This document shows, one piece after another, positions 25,814 to 38,540 of a stretch of 64,000 bases of DNA. Both the position numbers and the translations under genes were made by a program. The stretch lies in the NCBI RefSeq assembly GCF_964355755.1, contig NC_092680.1, forward strand, positions 7,725,001 to 7,789,000, given 5' to 3'. Under the pieces are notes generated by a model. The model was not told the DNA's origin. It searched no databases and saw nothing but the letters and a program-made list of their open reading frames with translations. Source of the stretch: Antedon mediterranea. Lineage: Eukaryota; Echinodermata; Crinoidea; Comatulida; Antedonidae. How positions within the stretch are numbered: the first letter of the stretch is position 1; every line of letters begins with the position of its first letter.

Positions 25814-25994
25814 AGGGTCTTTCACACCTGTTCCGGCACGGTTCCGGTCCGGCGAATCGAACATCAATGTTTCGTTTTCACGCGGCTATGCGCCAATCGA
25901 TATGCGCGTAGCCGCGTGAAAACGAAACATTGACGTTCGATTGGATTTTCCGGCGCCGGACTGGAACCGTGCTGGAACAGGTGTGAAAGACCCT
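25814..25994. mobile_element. Fold-back MITE with arms of about 80 bp
   Basis: Almost the whole 181-bp element is an inverted repeat. The left end AGGGTCTTTCACACCTGTTC mirrors GAACAGGTGTGAAAGACCCT on the right (with one base difference). The inner arms CGTTTTCACGCGGCTATGCG and its counterpart meet around CAATCGATAT near 25897. It is flanked by TAA on both sides (25811-25813 and 25995-25997), a 3-bp duplication of the TWA type expected for PIF/Harbinger elements. It is GC-richer than its surroundings. A transcript across it would form a long hairpin. Confidence 0.88.
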
Positions 25995-28900
25995 TAATGC
26001 TGTATTTGTGGGACGGTGATCATCGCCGTGTACAGCCATAATAGAAGCTTCCATCATTCCAAGGCTATTATAAAAACCCAACTTTCTTTATATTTTGTAT
26101 GAGCGACACTATTGAACCACCGTACAAACCGACGGGTCAGAAAAATAAATTCCAGATAAGTGGGCATACGTATCCGATTCTGCAGCTGTCACAAGGTAGA
26201 CCTTAACCGACTGTTGACAGTCATCTAGATACGAGTCTATTTTCAATTAATGTTGCCCTTGTTACTAGGTTCGTACTGTATGTAGAGGTAAAACCGTATA
26301 ATGCCTATAGAGGGACACTGTTAGGCTTATTTTAACCAGGTATTTCACGCGGCGTTCTAAATCCCCTCCCCTCACTCCACTTTTATTTATTCGTATTCAT
26401 CAATTAGTTAAGATTATATTGGCCGTATTTTGGATAGGTCTTCGAAAAAATTAAAATTGTAAGCCTACCAGGGAAGAGTGAAAATTTCACTCTTTTTCCC
26501 TGATTGTACAGTCAAAAGCGTAACCGCTTCCTAGAACAAAGATACAAAATGGAAGAAAAAATGAACAGACAGACCGACAGTCATAATGAAGTACACGTAC
26601 TGGAAGGTTCAACTGTATGTTAATGTATTAAATGTTTATGCTTATGTTTGGCCCACCCCATTTATGCCTCTCATAGTACTGGCATCGTTTTTCTACGTTT
26701 ATTGGTCTCATTTTTAACATTTTGAAATCGAGTAATCAAGGTAAACGACTATAATATATAAAGCCATGTCGTTTAGGGATTTAGTTTTTATTTGATCATC
26801 CGCAGTCTATATTAGCTGGCGATTTATGCATGGGATTGCCTTCAAATATACGTCTTTTATTATACTTTCATTAACCTACTCCTTATGTCACATATATTCA
26901 TAATTTATTTCAGATTATTTTAGTAGCAAACTAATATAAAATAGTTAAATCCTTAGCTTTTCCTTTGAGTTACAATATAGTGAATATTTGAGGTCAATGT
27001 TGTGACCTGACAGTATTTTATTCATATGGTCGAAGTTATATAATTTAATAAATATACAAACATAGCCTTGATTTATTTTAATATTATTATTATTAATATT
27101 CCTGTCAATCATCATTTATGTAGTATGGTTTTTGTGAAAATACAACAAAGTATATTATAGGCCTACACATTAGAACAATCGGCGTCATAACGCATAGCAA
27201 CTGAAAAAGTCAGCTAGACGAAATAGTCTTGCAAACGTAACATTACTGGTTTACTACCAAGGAACTACATATCAATATACTATCGAAACCCAAAGAAATG
27301 TTTTCACATTAGAACATGTTGATTGTTTATGCTGGTATTTAATCAACTCTACCAGCAAGGCCGATTATATCATATTAAATTTCAATGATACCGGATATTA
27401 GATTTAAATTGTAAAAACAAAATGCAAACAAAATATATATTTCACTCGCACCAATAAAAAATGCGCTGAAAGCGTCCCATAGTATCTGTGATCGGCATTC
27501 CTTGTTGACATCATTATACTACAGTTACTGTATCACAGAAACGCAAATTCTATTTTTTCAAGTACATTGTTCCATGCCGTATTTATAAAACCATTAGTGA
27601 CTAAATAAACATCGTATTTTTCGCCCTATTTCCGGTTGTTGCCTATCCTCAGAAAGCGCGGAACTTTAAAATGAGTTAACTTCGCGGTGCTGGCCGTTGT
27701 ATTTGGTAAGTACGATCGACCATGGGTTATTGTTTAGACTACTAGACATATTTGTAATTAATAACAATATATAAATACTATAATAACAATGTTAAGTTTA
27801 TATCATTTAATATTGAAATTCTATTATTTCTGGCGTAAGCCGTCTTTTCCCACGATCCGTCTCTTCCGATCCATGATCCGCCTGACTGTAGGCCTAAACC
27901 ATTTCAATAGTGATTTTGATTCCTCCTGGTCACAATTCGCACCACCGAGTTCAACTCACAAACTCACTGGCCACAACCATTTTCACTATAGGCCTAGGCC
28001 TACCATTTACATTTACGTAGGCCTAACCTGCAATATTTTGACGTCGTTTTGGTATTAATTGGATACATTTTGTCAATGTTCAGGAGAAACAGTTGCGTAC
28101 TGGGCCTTTTAATTCAAATAAACTCATGTCATTGCAAACATCTAATTCGCCATCTTGGGTCTGAGGATAATGGAATTGATAATTTGAAGAAGAACCCATA
28201 AAGACGTTAATAAATACATTGTCTGCATTGTAAAACAGCAGTATCATTCACAATAGCACTAATGAAGTACTTACAGTGAAACAGAAATGTAGGTCTGATG
28301 TATTTGAAATAAACCCACAGTAATGGTACGATAACAGTTGTATTCTAAATGCGCATGCGCATTTCTGTACGATTTAATTGATTTTCGAACATCATGTATT
28401 AGAGGCTAAATACTATGACCTTTAACGTTGTAGCACTTCTAGTAATACAGTTCTGTAAGTAATAGTAATGTTTATAGACCAATAATGTTCATAGTTTACT
28501 ATTAATATCTAAGATGTTATAACAAATAACATTTGAATGACGTGTTTATATAGTCGTATTGATTAAGTGGTTCCTTTCATAAATAACATCCCATGCTTTT
28601 TTATTCAATGAAATTTTAAAATTACTTTCTATATTGTTTATAATACGAAGTTGGAAGGAGGAATTATAATTGAGAAATGCGTAACGGAAAAGCAAGCGAA
28701 TTACAAAGTTTGGAGCTCTTTGTTTTATAATTCGGTCCTGAGTGCATATTTAATTCTTTCAAACTACCATTTAGTGTAGCTAAAAGCAAAACAATATTTA
28801 TTATGATAGATTATTAATTTCATAACGGGATTGCTCACCATTAATTACTTTAATCCGAGATACCATAGTTTACTGACTAGCAAAGGTAAAATTAAATTTA

Positions 28901-29439
28901 GCTTTTCTGCATGTTCACATTCTTTCTTAGTTGATTGTACACTTCATTGATTCCTGGTGATCTAATATTCTCGGATCAATGTTTATTAATTCAACTCTCG
29001 TTTTACTTATGATTGACAATTATCCGATGTTACAACATTGGTACCTCATGTGAGCTATTCTATCTCTGACGTCAACTAGTTCCTACGCTGTAATCGCGTT
29101 ACATTAGTGAACTTATCAGTTGGATTTACAGATCCAAGTTGTTCCGAATCAGGGCAGTTTATCAACTGAAGCCCATCAATATTATATTATTTTCGTCATA
29201 GTCTATCACCATCTAATCTTTCTCTTGCTCACACCATTTACTGTCATAATGTTCTTTCTCGTTAAAGTTCAAAGTTCATCATTAATTTTTTTTGTTATAG
29301 TTGATATCTAATCATTATCAACGTTGTGATCAATATTAACATGATCGTTCAACATTAACTATTAACTTAACATTAGCAATATTCAACTTTTATACAGATA
29401 CAGGACAGTTCATCAAAGTGAAGCAACTTATATGCTAAT

Positions 29440-30110
29440 TCAGCAGTATCATCATCCTCAGATTATCATGATGATGATGATGATCATCATCATCGTCATC
29501 ATCATCATCATCGTCATCATCATCATCATCGTCATCATCAGATTATCATCATGATTTTCATCAGATTATCATCTATATCATTCATCGTTCATCTTTCTCC
29601 ATCATAGCCATCGCATACCATTATATAATTATATACAATCCTCATCATCATCTGACATCATCATCATCATCAGATTATCATCATCATCTACCATTATCTT
29701 CATCGTAGCCATCGCATACTATTATATAATTATCTTGTATACAATCATCATCTGACATAATCATCATCATAAGATTATCATCATCAGATTATCATATAAC
29801 ATTATCTAAATCGTAGCCATCGCATACTATTATATAATTATCTCGTATGCAATCATCATCTGACATCATCATCATCATAAGATTATCATCATCAGATTAT
29901 CATATAACATTGTTCTGCATCGTAGCCATCGCATACCATTTTATAATTATCATTTATACAATCACCATCATCATTTGACATCATCATCATCATCATCTGA
30001 CATCATCATCATCATCATCGCATTTATCATCTGGCATCATTCGCATTGCATGTAACTTTCATCATTTATATAAATCGTCACGATCGTTCTCCATCATTAT
30101 CACATGAACC
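29440..30110. repeat. ATC-rich array with a higher-order unit of about 105 bp
   Basis: Runs of CAT/ATC triplets are interspersed with four copies of GTAGCCATCGCATAC-TATTATATAATTA (starting near 29604, 29705, 29813 and 29922), giving a higher-order period of roughly 101-109 bp. The array begins with a short GATGATGATG/CATCATCATC inverted junction near 29468-29495. Confidence 0.9.
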
Positions 30111-31640
30111 ATCGTTGTCATTTTGTAGTCATCACGAACGTGTTATATCATTCAAAATTGCATGTCATTAATAATTATCGTCGTTCTCGCTAATAAATTG
30201 AGACCAGGGCTTTTATCAATCTTTTTGGTTAAGTCAAAATAGTTATGATAATAAAAATATTTGTATCTGTCCTTTTTTGGCCTCACGTTTAATCTGAACC
30301 TATAGGTGATCAGTTAGTTTCCTAACGTAATAACCAAAACGTAAAGGGATATTGTAAGAAATATTTCTTGTTTATTAATTCTCATAATGAATACTAACTA
30401 TGATGAAATAATTTGATTGACAAGGGCAAGCGCGGTTGAGTTCAAATCAAAGTGGACATCAATTCAATTAATATCTATTGATTTGTTTCTGATGAAGCTT
30501 TTCACCGCGAGGACAAACCTCAAATCTCAAATTGCCCATCTGTTTCATAAAAATCCAATGCCATCTTATAAACTGGTGGTAAATAGTTATTGTTAAAATC
30601 TACATTGTAATATTTTGTTTAGAAAATACTCGCACTAAGGTAAAAATATGTACAAAAAAATTATTAAGCCACTAATTCGTTGTTCTGGTCTATAAAGTGA
30701 GTTCCTGTTACCGAGGTTTGTTCATGGTTCATTGTTAGAATTAATATTACATTCATAAAATAGACAAATTTTGATAGACATACACTATTAAAGTAGATGG
30801 GGAGTTCCCCACCGGTTGTAGTGATGTAATTGTTTTTGTCTGGCATGTATATACTGTACAATGGTTACCAAACAGACAAGCACCCGCTTATTTTTGTATA
30901 CTATTGAATATTGTAAATATAATTGTGAATTGTCAAAAATAATGTTTTACAAATATATATACAGTATTTTTAAACTTGAAAATATAAACTAGGAAGACGT
31001 GAGATTAATGAATATTATTAATTATTATTATTGTTATAAAAATTAATCAATTTTCCTTTGAGTATTGTAACAGAAACTGCTGATAACCACAATTGCTCAA
31101 ATACATTAGATTGTAACATTGCTGTTAAATTTATTGTAATGCTCAATCGTGCAGACTAAATGATTAATAGTTTGTGAACTGCATTTCAGAATTCAAAATG
31201 TAGAACATTTCTATATTTTCCCTGCATTTTCAAATCTTTTTCTACCGGATACAGTATAATGTTTAATATCAGATGTCAGCCTCGTTGATTGATTCCATCA
31301 TATTGCATCGGTGTTTCTATAAATATTGCACCTCTCATGATCAAGACAGTGTATTATATTGACATGTTTATTGGTGTATTAAAGTATGGAGTTTAAATGT
31401 TTCGGTACGCTGAGTTTGATACCCGTGTCTGCCTGTATGTCTTTGTGCTCATGTAGCTTATACGTAATATTGTTACACAGTTTAATGTGGCTTATTTCCA
31501 GTATGTTATGAAAAATTTCCTGAAATTGTAGCCATACATTTTTGTTTGTTTCAAAATGTAAAAAAAAGAAGAAAACCATACGTTAGATAAGAGAAAAAAG
31601 AACTTTGTAAAATCTAAGATTAAATGTAAGCCATAAAACT

Positions 31641-31983
31641 ATTAAAGATGTATTGTCACCCTGAAAAAATAATTTTTAAACATTTTTTAGGTTAAATATG
31701 CAATTTTAATGTTACATAATAGTTATTCACTTTACCAAAAATTTGATTGAAAAAATAAATATTTACATGAAAAAACTAAAATTTAAAGCAAAAAATATTC
31801 AAATTGGCTGCCAGCCAATTGGTTTTTGGTTACATTTAACCATTTATTTTGTCTTTTTATAAGTCAAAACATCATTTTTTCTTCTATGAAAGTGCCTAAC
31901 TTTAATAAAGCTGCAAAATATTTAAAGTCTGCATTTATTAATCTTTATTTTTTATGTTTTTGGGGGACAAATACATCTTTAAT
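31641..31983. mobile_element. MITE family E (single copy)
   Basis: About 343 bp, bounded by inverted ends ATTAAAGATGTATTGTC at left and GACAAATACATCTTTAAT at right. The interior is very AT-rich, with a short GGCTGCCAGCCAATTGG palindrome near 31806. No coding capacity. The ends are clear; the superfamily is not. Confidence 0.75.
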
Positions 31984-32387
31984 AAAGTGGTAATTGTAAT
32001 ACTAATATGCCTGCAATAAGACCAAAACAATTCATAAATCATTATAAGACGTACGTCTGGGTCTTGTTTACATACTGACAGAGAAGTTTATTTGCCACTG
32101 TGTTAGACTATAGAGAACTCCATGGTAAACACTTGTACAGTACAGTACACGTAATTATACCATACTAGCCTTGTTTATTGATGATGGCAGCTAATGCTTA
32201 CTTCAATTTGACACCAAAATAATATGGTAGCAACTTTATGATTCAGTGAAAATATGCTGGTCTATGCTTGACTGAAACGCTTAAAATGACATACAAAACA
32301 ACGTGTAATTAAATGTACTGTTAGGCATAGTTTCCTGTGTCATTACTCTTTCAAATTACTACTTTCCCGATATTTACTCCCATTGTA

Positions 32388-32674
32388 TTTAGAACCCCTA
32401 ATTTAGGACACCCCCCCCCCCCCCCCAGTTCAGAAAATATGAAACCAACGAGGGAAAATATGTACCCTGCATGCAGCCAACTTGTTTGAAAAAAAATGTG
32501 ATGTGCCCAAATAAGGTAGTAATATGCATAAATATGGTAGTGATGACATCATCATCACATTTTCTTGTCACATGAAGTTTGATAGTGTAGACAGAGCTTT
32601 AGATATTGACTGCGGGGTTGATGGACACTGTGTTGGGTCCTTGAATGTGTCCCCTTATCAATAGGGGTTCTACT
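32388..32674. mobile_element. MITE family D, copy 1, interrupted by a family C element
   Basis: Left end AGAACCCCTAATTTAGGACA and right end AATAGGGGTTCTACT are inverted relative to each other and match the other family D members at 34798, 35449 and 53416. A poly-C run directly follows the left end. The family C repeat at 32475-32602 sits inside, so this element was present first. Confidence 0.65.
32475..32602. mobile_element. MITE family C, copy 1, nested in a family D element
   Basis: Shares GTGATGTGCCCAAATA and the right end GATAGTGTAGACAGAGCTTT with copies at 43441, 49411 and 62691. The left terminal repeat is degraded or truncated in this copy. Confidence 0.7.
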
Positions 32675-33321
32675 TCTCATGCTGGTTTGTGTCGATGGAC
32701 TAGAAATTAGATTAGAATATAAAATGATTGATTGAACATACTATGATTACTACTACACAGTACTTACGGTAGTTTTGCATCGAGCCATCGCTATTGAGTT
32801 CTACTAAGTGATGTTGTGTTCATTATCTAGTTGAGACTCTAGTTGCAATACAGACGTTGGGGGAGTATAGAAGTCATTATGTTAGATATCTATTCAAATT
32901 TTCAATTTAAAATAATTCATCTATTTTTAGGCGAGTGTATTATTATTTGTATCCGATCATTTTCTTGTGACCTGACAACATTTTAATTAATTTTCACCTT
33001 CATTTGAATTACAAAACGCTCAAGCAGGCCAGCTCTCTCTTTTTATGTCTCTAAATAATGACCCTAACATTCATCATACACTTATTAATTTGCATAACGT
33101 TACACGGTTTACAGTGTACACTTCTTTCGATACAAATTTATTTAAATTATTATGAAGTTTATAAAAACACAGTATTGAATGTTGTATGTTTAGTGTTTAT
33201 TCCCTGCTATCAATGTAGTCATTGCGCATGGTCATGTTAAAATGCATTCTGGGAAGTACGGATGTTAGATATTTATAAATACTTCTACTGTCTGTGTTTT
33301 ACACGGTACTGGTAACAGGCT

Positions 33322-34091
33322 GGGCGCGTTTATACAACACGCTATTACACGCATATTCTACACGCCTACGAAAAGTGTGTTGTATAACAACAAAGAGATT
33401 CCGTGTAATGAGATTTTAATTGCAAAAAAGGCTACTTGGCTGAATCCTAAAATTTGGTGGATTCCCGGTCGCCGTTACCGTGTTGGAAGTGTCCTCAGGG
33501 TATATTTTGACCTCTCGTTAAATTAGGTCGTAATATCAATCATGTCATGCGACATTGCTAACAAGATTGGGCCCATTTATTGCTTCTTCGCTGCCAGCAA
33601 TCATCCTCCTACCACGTCTTTTACGCCTAGCCTAGTGGGGCCAACTCGTAGTGGTAGGCCTAGTAGGCCTCTATCGTTTCCCACTCCAAACAGAATAAAA
33701 AATAACATCGCAAAAATGGCATCTTCTTCCATAGTGTATAGATGAAACAATGAAACCCTTAAAATAACTTTTATTAATTTAAATGAACCGAGAACAAAAT
33801 AAACAACAATGCAAACGTGAACGAATACAACAATAAAAATGGTAAAAACCGCCCGAATACATCGGACAGCGAGGAGGCGACGATGATTGTTGACAACTCA
33901 GCCAATTCAAGCGCGATCAACGATTTGACCTTTTATCCTAGCATGCACTGCGTGTTGATGAAACTTCCGGTATAACACGGTATCGTGATTTCTAGTATAA
34001 CAGCAAACGTTAAGGTGGGTTGACCTCGGTCCGAACAACACGCTAAAAATTAAAGCCGTGTTCAAATTTAGGGTGTTGTATAAACACGACC
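33322..34091. mobile_element. Nonautonomous DNA transposon, 770 bp (family H)
   Basis: The left end GCGTTTATACAACACGCTA is the inverted counterpart of the right end TAGGGTGTTGTATAAACACG. Subterminal ACACG-type motifs repeat near both ends. On the minus strand from 33732 a 43-codon frame starts MEEDAIFAMLFFILFG; farther on, a different frame encodes a run of basic residues. This could be the decayed 5' end of a transposase gene, but no catalytic domain is present, so the assignment is tentative. Confidence 0.6.
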
Positions 34092-34797
34092 ATATGGGTC
34101 ATTAATGTTATTATGCAATTTATTCTTTTGTAATTGTTTTCACGGCACATCAAAATGATGAATATTAATTGTACTGTATATACCATATTTCTATAGCATA
34201 GGCACCTGGGAAGATGAATCGTCCCTGGGCATACCAAGTCAACATTGCTTCCAGCTTGTGTCTGGTTTTAAAACGAAATATAACATGTCTTCTTCTCTTA
34301 CAACTATTAATTATATAACATGAAACATAGACTCATCATATTCGAAGAATGAAAAGAAGAAACTCATCTCCGTCACGAATGTTAAACGAATGACTTGGTT
34401 GAGTGTAACCATGCTCACAACATGACATTTAACGTGGGCGGACATGGTGAAGAAGTACAACGCTGACTGCATACGAGAAGCCTTATCTAGTCTACATCGG
34501 ACATCTTATTAACATAATTATTTCAGAATCTCTGAATGGGTCGATTGCATTCACGATAAGATGGCTTATAACTTTAATATCGTATCCATATACACATTGA
34601 AAAGACAAATTCAGACCAGCACATTGTGATGTAAATTACAGGACTGATAGACCTAAACCGTAAAGGTAATCAGCCAGCGAAAAATGCCAAGCCTGCATGG
34701 AACATTACTCTTCGTTCTATACCAAAAATTGTCGCCTGAACTTGGCTTATTCATTATTACAGTCCCTGCCCGACAATATATAGCTATATAATTGAGG

Positions 34798-34970
34798 TAT
34801 ACTAGAATCCATATATTAAGGGAACACCTTTGGATGAAGTGTCCCCTGAATAGAGGGATTGGCTGAGTGTTAAATATTTATATATTGCTGCTCATTCGTT
34901 TCAATGGAACGTGTCCGCTCAATAGGGGTGTCACCTGAATACAAATTTCCCAAATAAGGGGTTATACTAA
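34798..34970. mobile_element. MITE family D, copy 2
   Basis: About 173 bp. The left end TACTAGAATCCATATATTAA and right end AAGGGGTTATACTA are degenerate versions of the family ends. The interior has GTGTCCCCTGAATAGAGGGA and GTCCGCTCAATAGGGGTGTC, the same internal box that forms the core of the 87-bp array at 53454. Confidence 0.7.
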
Positions 34971-35448
34971 GAGATTTTAATAAGCATTTTCTTATTGGTA
35001 TAGTAATATAATGAATAGGAAAATAGATGGGCGACTTAATATCATTCATCATAATTTCGGTTCATCTATCTATTAACTTACTAACTTTATCTTATCAGGT
35101 CATTTAATCAACATATTAATAAGCATATACATTTGCATACGGTATTGTTCGCCTGTATTATATTATTATAATGATATAGCCAAAGCTTATTGCTATACAA
35201 ATGCATGATTAAAGTGCTTATCAAGGCCATATTACTATTATGACATGAGATGTTTACTGCTTCACATCCGGGTACTTTCTCGGACCTTATTGAACATTGA
35301 TTGTAACATTGCAACAGATTGGTTCAGGAATATCTACTTTATGAATTTGTTATTGACCCAGAAGGTGTATACTGTATCAGTAAGTTATTTCTACATAGAT
35401 AAAATAATTTGTACAACCTCGTTTAATCTATTAAACGTATTCCTCTGG

Positions 35449-35604
35449 TACAGTAGCCCCTATTATTAAGGGACGCATTTGGGACCTAGCAAAGTGCCCC
35501 CTCAATAGGGATTGGCCGTATTGTTAAAACATGCATTTACCCTCGTTCGTGTCCGAGGCAAGTGTCCTCTCAATAGTGGTGTCCCAAAAGAGGTTTTCTA
35601 CTGC
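35449..35604. mobile_element. MITE family D, copy 3
   Basis: About 156 bp, bounded by TACAGTAGCCCCTATTATTA at left and AGGTTTTCTACTG at right. It contains GTGCCCCCTCAATAGGGATT and GTGTCCTCTCAATAGTGGTG. The terminal CAGTAG next to TA resembles ends of pogo/Tc1-mariner-type elements. Confidence 0.75.
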
Positions 35605-36717
35605 AATTGTAATATAAATATGATTGATTGTGAAACAACCATGATAGTACGCATAATGGTTATTTGTATTTCATAGATAGTACATGCTTAGAATTAATGA
35701 TTGAACCCATTAATAAAACCGACGCTTGATGAGCACCGAACCTTGCCCATCTCAGGGGCTCGTTTTTAATACAATGTGTCTAGCTAAATAACACATTTAA
35801 GCTTCAAGACATTTCTAGTTATAATATCACTTTACAAATTGTTGGTTTATGAGCGGATAACAACACAAATGGTTGTTTAAGTCTATCAATCTCAGTGCAC
35901 ATATTCCCCGGACTATACAATACAAACGATTATGTTATGTGCCAAGACATCTTTCTTTGAGATTACACCTGGTGGATTTACAGTTCTTCAACATCAATGT
36001 TCATTATGTCATTAGTTTTGCTGTTTTATAATGTCATGCTTTGTTCATTTCTGTTTATTATGTCAAGTATGTATTGTAAACTTGTGTGTAGTACATAATG
36101 TATAATCACTAAAGTTTTGTTACACTGTAATTTATATTTGTATAATTCCCTCTATGTCAATAGATTAAAATATCTTGACAATACTGTAACATTTTGGTTT
36201 GTTCACGCTGATTTCTTCCATCAAAGCTTCGTTGACCCCAAGATGTTTAACTTTTTTTTTAGTAACGTTGATTGTTTTGACTGGAAGTGTTGCATGAATC
36301 CTTTGTTCCGTTTTATAATTTGTCATATATTTCAATGATAGGCCTGTTATTAATTGTTGTTTAATATAGGAAATTAATTGTAATATTGCCTTTTAGTTGG
36401 AATGATTTCGCAATAATGCAGGTAGTTTTAGGCCTTTAAGACTACCACAAAATGTCCTTGTTTTAACGACTCCATCCATTGAATATCAATTTGTTTGCCT
36501 TAGACACTGTATGCCTAATAAACATAAAAAGGTGTATTGGCAGACTTATTTATATTTTGAATTATAATGTTTTAATTTAATTTAAAAAAATCAAATTCTG
36601 ATTTCCTAACTGTTATTATTTAGGTCTTTGTTTTCACGACGCTCTACTCGACGCAGCTTTCGAGTCGAAAATTCATTCTGCGTATTCTCAGAAGTATATG
36701 AGCATGCGCGGGATGAA

Positions 36718-36790
36718 TGTTAACTGCATAGTGGAAACTTGAACCCGTAACCTCTCCTTATGTAGGTAATTACCATGCGACTGAATTCTA
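36718..36790 (-). repeat. Possible tRNA-derived SINE relic
   Basis: Read on the minus strand, ATTCAGTCGCATGGTAATTA resembles an A-box region and GGGTTCAAGTTTCC a B box, with about 45 nt between them. No good cloverleaf can be drawn and no second copy is seen in the window. Confidence 0.3.
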
Positions 36791-38422
36791 GAGGGGCCTA
36801 TTAGTATTGTTAAATATATATCCCCCCAGACACACACTTTCTTTATATGCCTATACGCATTATATTCATACTAAGCGATAGACAATTGTAGCTGAATGTC
36901 AACGGACATCATAAATGTAAATAATATTCAAATCACATAATATTCGAATAATGTAGCACAAGTGAACTTAAGAAAAATGTTAAAAACATTGTATGAATAT
37001 GATATTCTCATCTTAACTAACATAAAAAATATATCAAATTCCTTATGATCTTATTGATGTTTTACGAGTAACAATTGCACGTCCTTCCATCCAGTTCATG
37101 CAATGATGCATGGTAGTTTGAAATTATTATTAGTATCATCATAATCATTAACAACGTGTGCAACTTAATTAGCTAGATATAATAATGCGAATGACATGTC
37201 GTAATTCGTGTTTCACGTAGCATCACTGTCATTTGTGTGTCGTCGCATCAGTTGTCAACCCAGGCGTCAAATACAAGGCAGGGATATTAACACGTTGTGC
37301 ATATCTACCAGGCCTACTTATTTTTTTAACTATACTATTCCTAATATATGTGTATTTAGTAATCTAAATTCTATCAGTGGACGTGATGATTCTAACACAG
37401 TATTGCGAGTGTTTAATTAAAGGGTGGTTCCTTTTTATACTTTAATCGGAATGCATCATTAAAAAAAATTGATCGATTATCAATCGCAATGCCAACACTT
37501 GAAAGACTATACTATAGTATTATTTAGTACCCCTGGTCATCAGAATCCGTATCTTTATTTTTATAATTAATATCGTATCATTTACATTTTTTCCCCTTTC
37601 TCATCAAGTGGAATTATCAATATAATATTAATATCTCACCGTACTATTGTTGATAATTAATATTTATAAAAAAAAAATGTTATTTAAAACATATTTATAC
37701 AGGATAACATAATTCAGAAATAAGATAGTGCAACTGGTGTATGGTAATGTTTAAAATGTACACAGTATATGAACGGACGGTTGATGACGATGATAAGGCC
37801 TCATTGAGCATTTCAAGACACAACCCTAACTGGCCTTCCGCATGTAATTATCGTTGACGTTGCCAGTAGTCCACGCCAAATTGCGAGGTGTCATCCTTGC
37901 ATAGTTATGAAAAATGATATGACTCTTGTGAACGAACATATAGTCGTACTCATGTGCACATATAATGCACAAAATCGTTATTTTCACATGCAGCCTACTA
38001 ATGTATTCTATAATTGTTCGCCTTTAGATATATACTCTTAAATAAGAGATAAATGTATAAGAAATAGACAGGGCAGTGGTGCAGATAATAATCATAATAA
38101 ATACCTACATTTCATTATTCATTGCATTGATCATCTACTGTATCACTCAGGTGTATTCATTTGTTTCCCTGCCCACTCTGAACAATTCAGTATTTAGTTT
38201 CTTCTGTTTTTCTTATTTTGTTTGTATTTTCTAATATATTGTTACATAGTTTATAAAATGTGCATCTCACATTTGCCATGGTGGCAAAGAAATCAGTCTT
38301 ATACATATCGTACTTGACAGTATAGTCCGATCTAGATCCACACTGGGTGCCGTTAATAGTCATCACCAGAAAAACTGTTTTTGTTGATGTTAGACTTAAT
38401 GTTGTGTTTTTCTTCTTTGCAG

Positions 38423-38518
38423 AGTTCACCGTATTCAACAATCCTTAAGTCTTTAATCAGTTTATCAACAGTGGTGCTGTTAGTTCTTATAGTAATGTAT
38501 CATTGCAGAGAAATTAAG
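38423..38518 (+). CDS. KCNN: SK channel exon 2: S2 segment
   Basis: A 96-nt, phase 0/0 exon encoding residues 267-298 between a TTCTTTGCAG acceptor and a GTAAGC donor. It begins SSPYSTILKSLISLSTVVLL, matching the SK1-3 stretch from the S1-S2 linker through S2, and ends YHCREIK where vertebrate SK channels have YHAREIQ. A start at 38425 (next AG) is ruled out because it breaks the frame and the alignment. The conserved Glu-Ile just before the next exon lies at the cytoplasmic end of S2. Confidence 0.95.
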
Positions 38519-38540
38519 GTAAGCAAACATTATTCACAAA

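Larger units (their letters stand above)
9519..38422 (+). other. Intron 1 (about 28.9 kb)
   Basis: Runs from GTAAGA after exon 1 to TTCTTTGCAG before exon 2. It contains the 58-bp, 45-bp and 71-bp arrays, an ATC-rich array, members of several MITE families, a fold-back element and tRNA-derived repeats. No nested gene was recognised on either strand. Stretches such as 14160-17900, 20450-23200 and 26000-29400 show nothing beyond AT-rich unique sequence and scattered TAGGCCTA octamers. An alternative first exon could be hidden here, since SK genes often have several promoters, but I cannot identify one. Confidence 0.85.
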
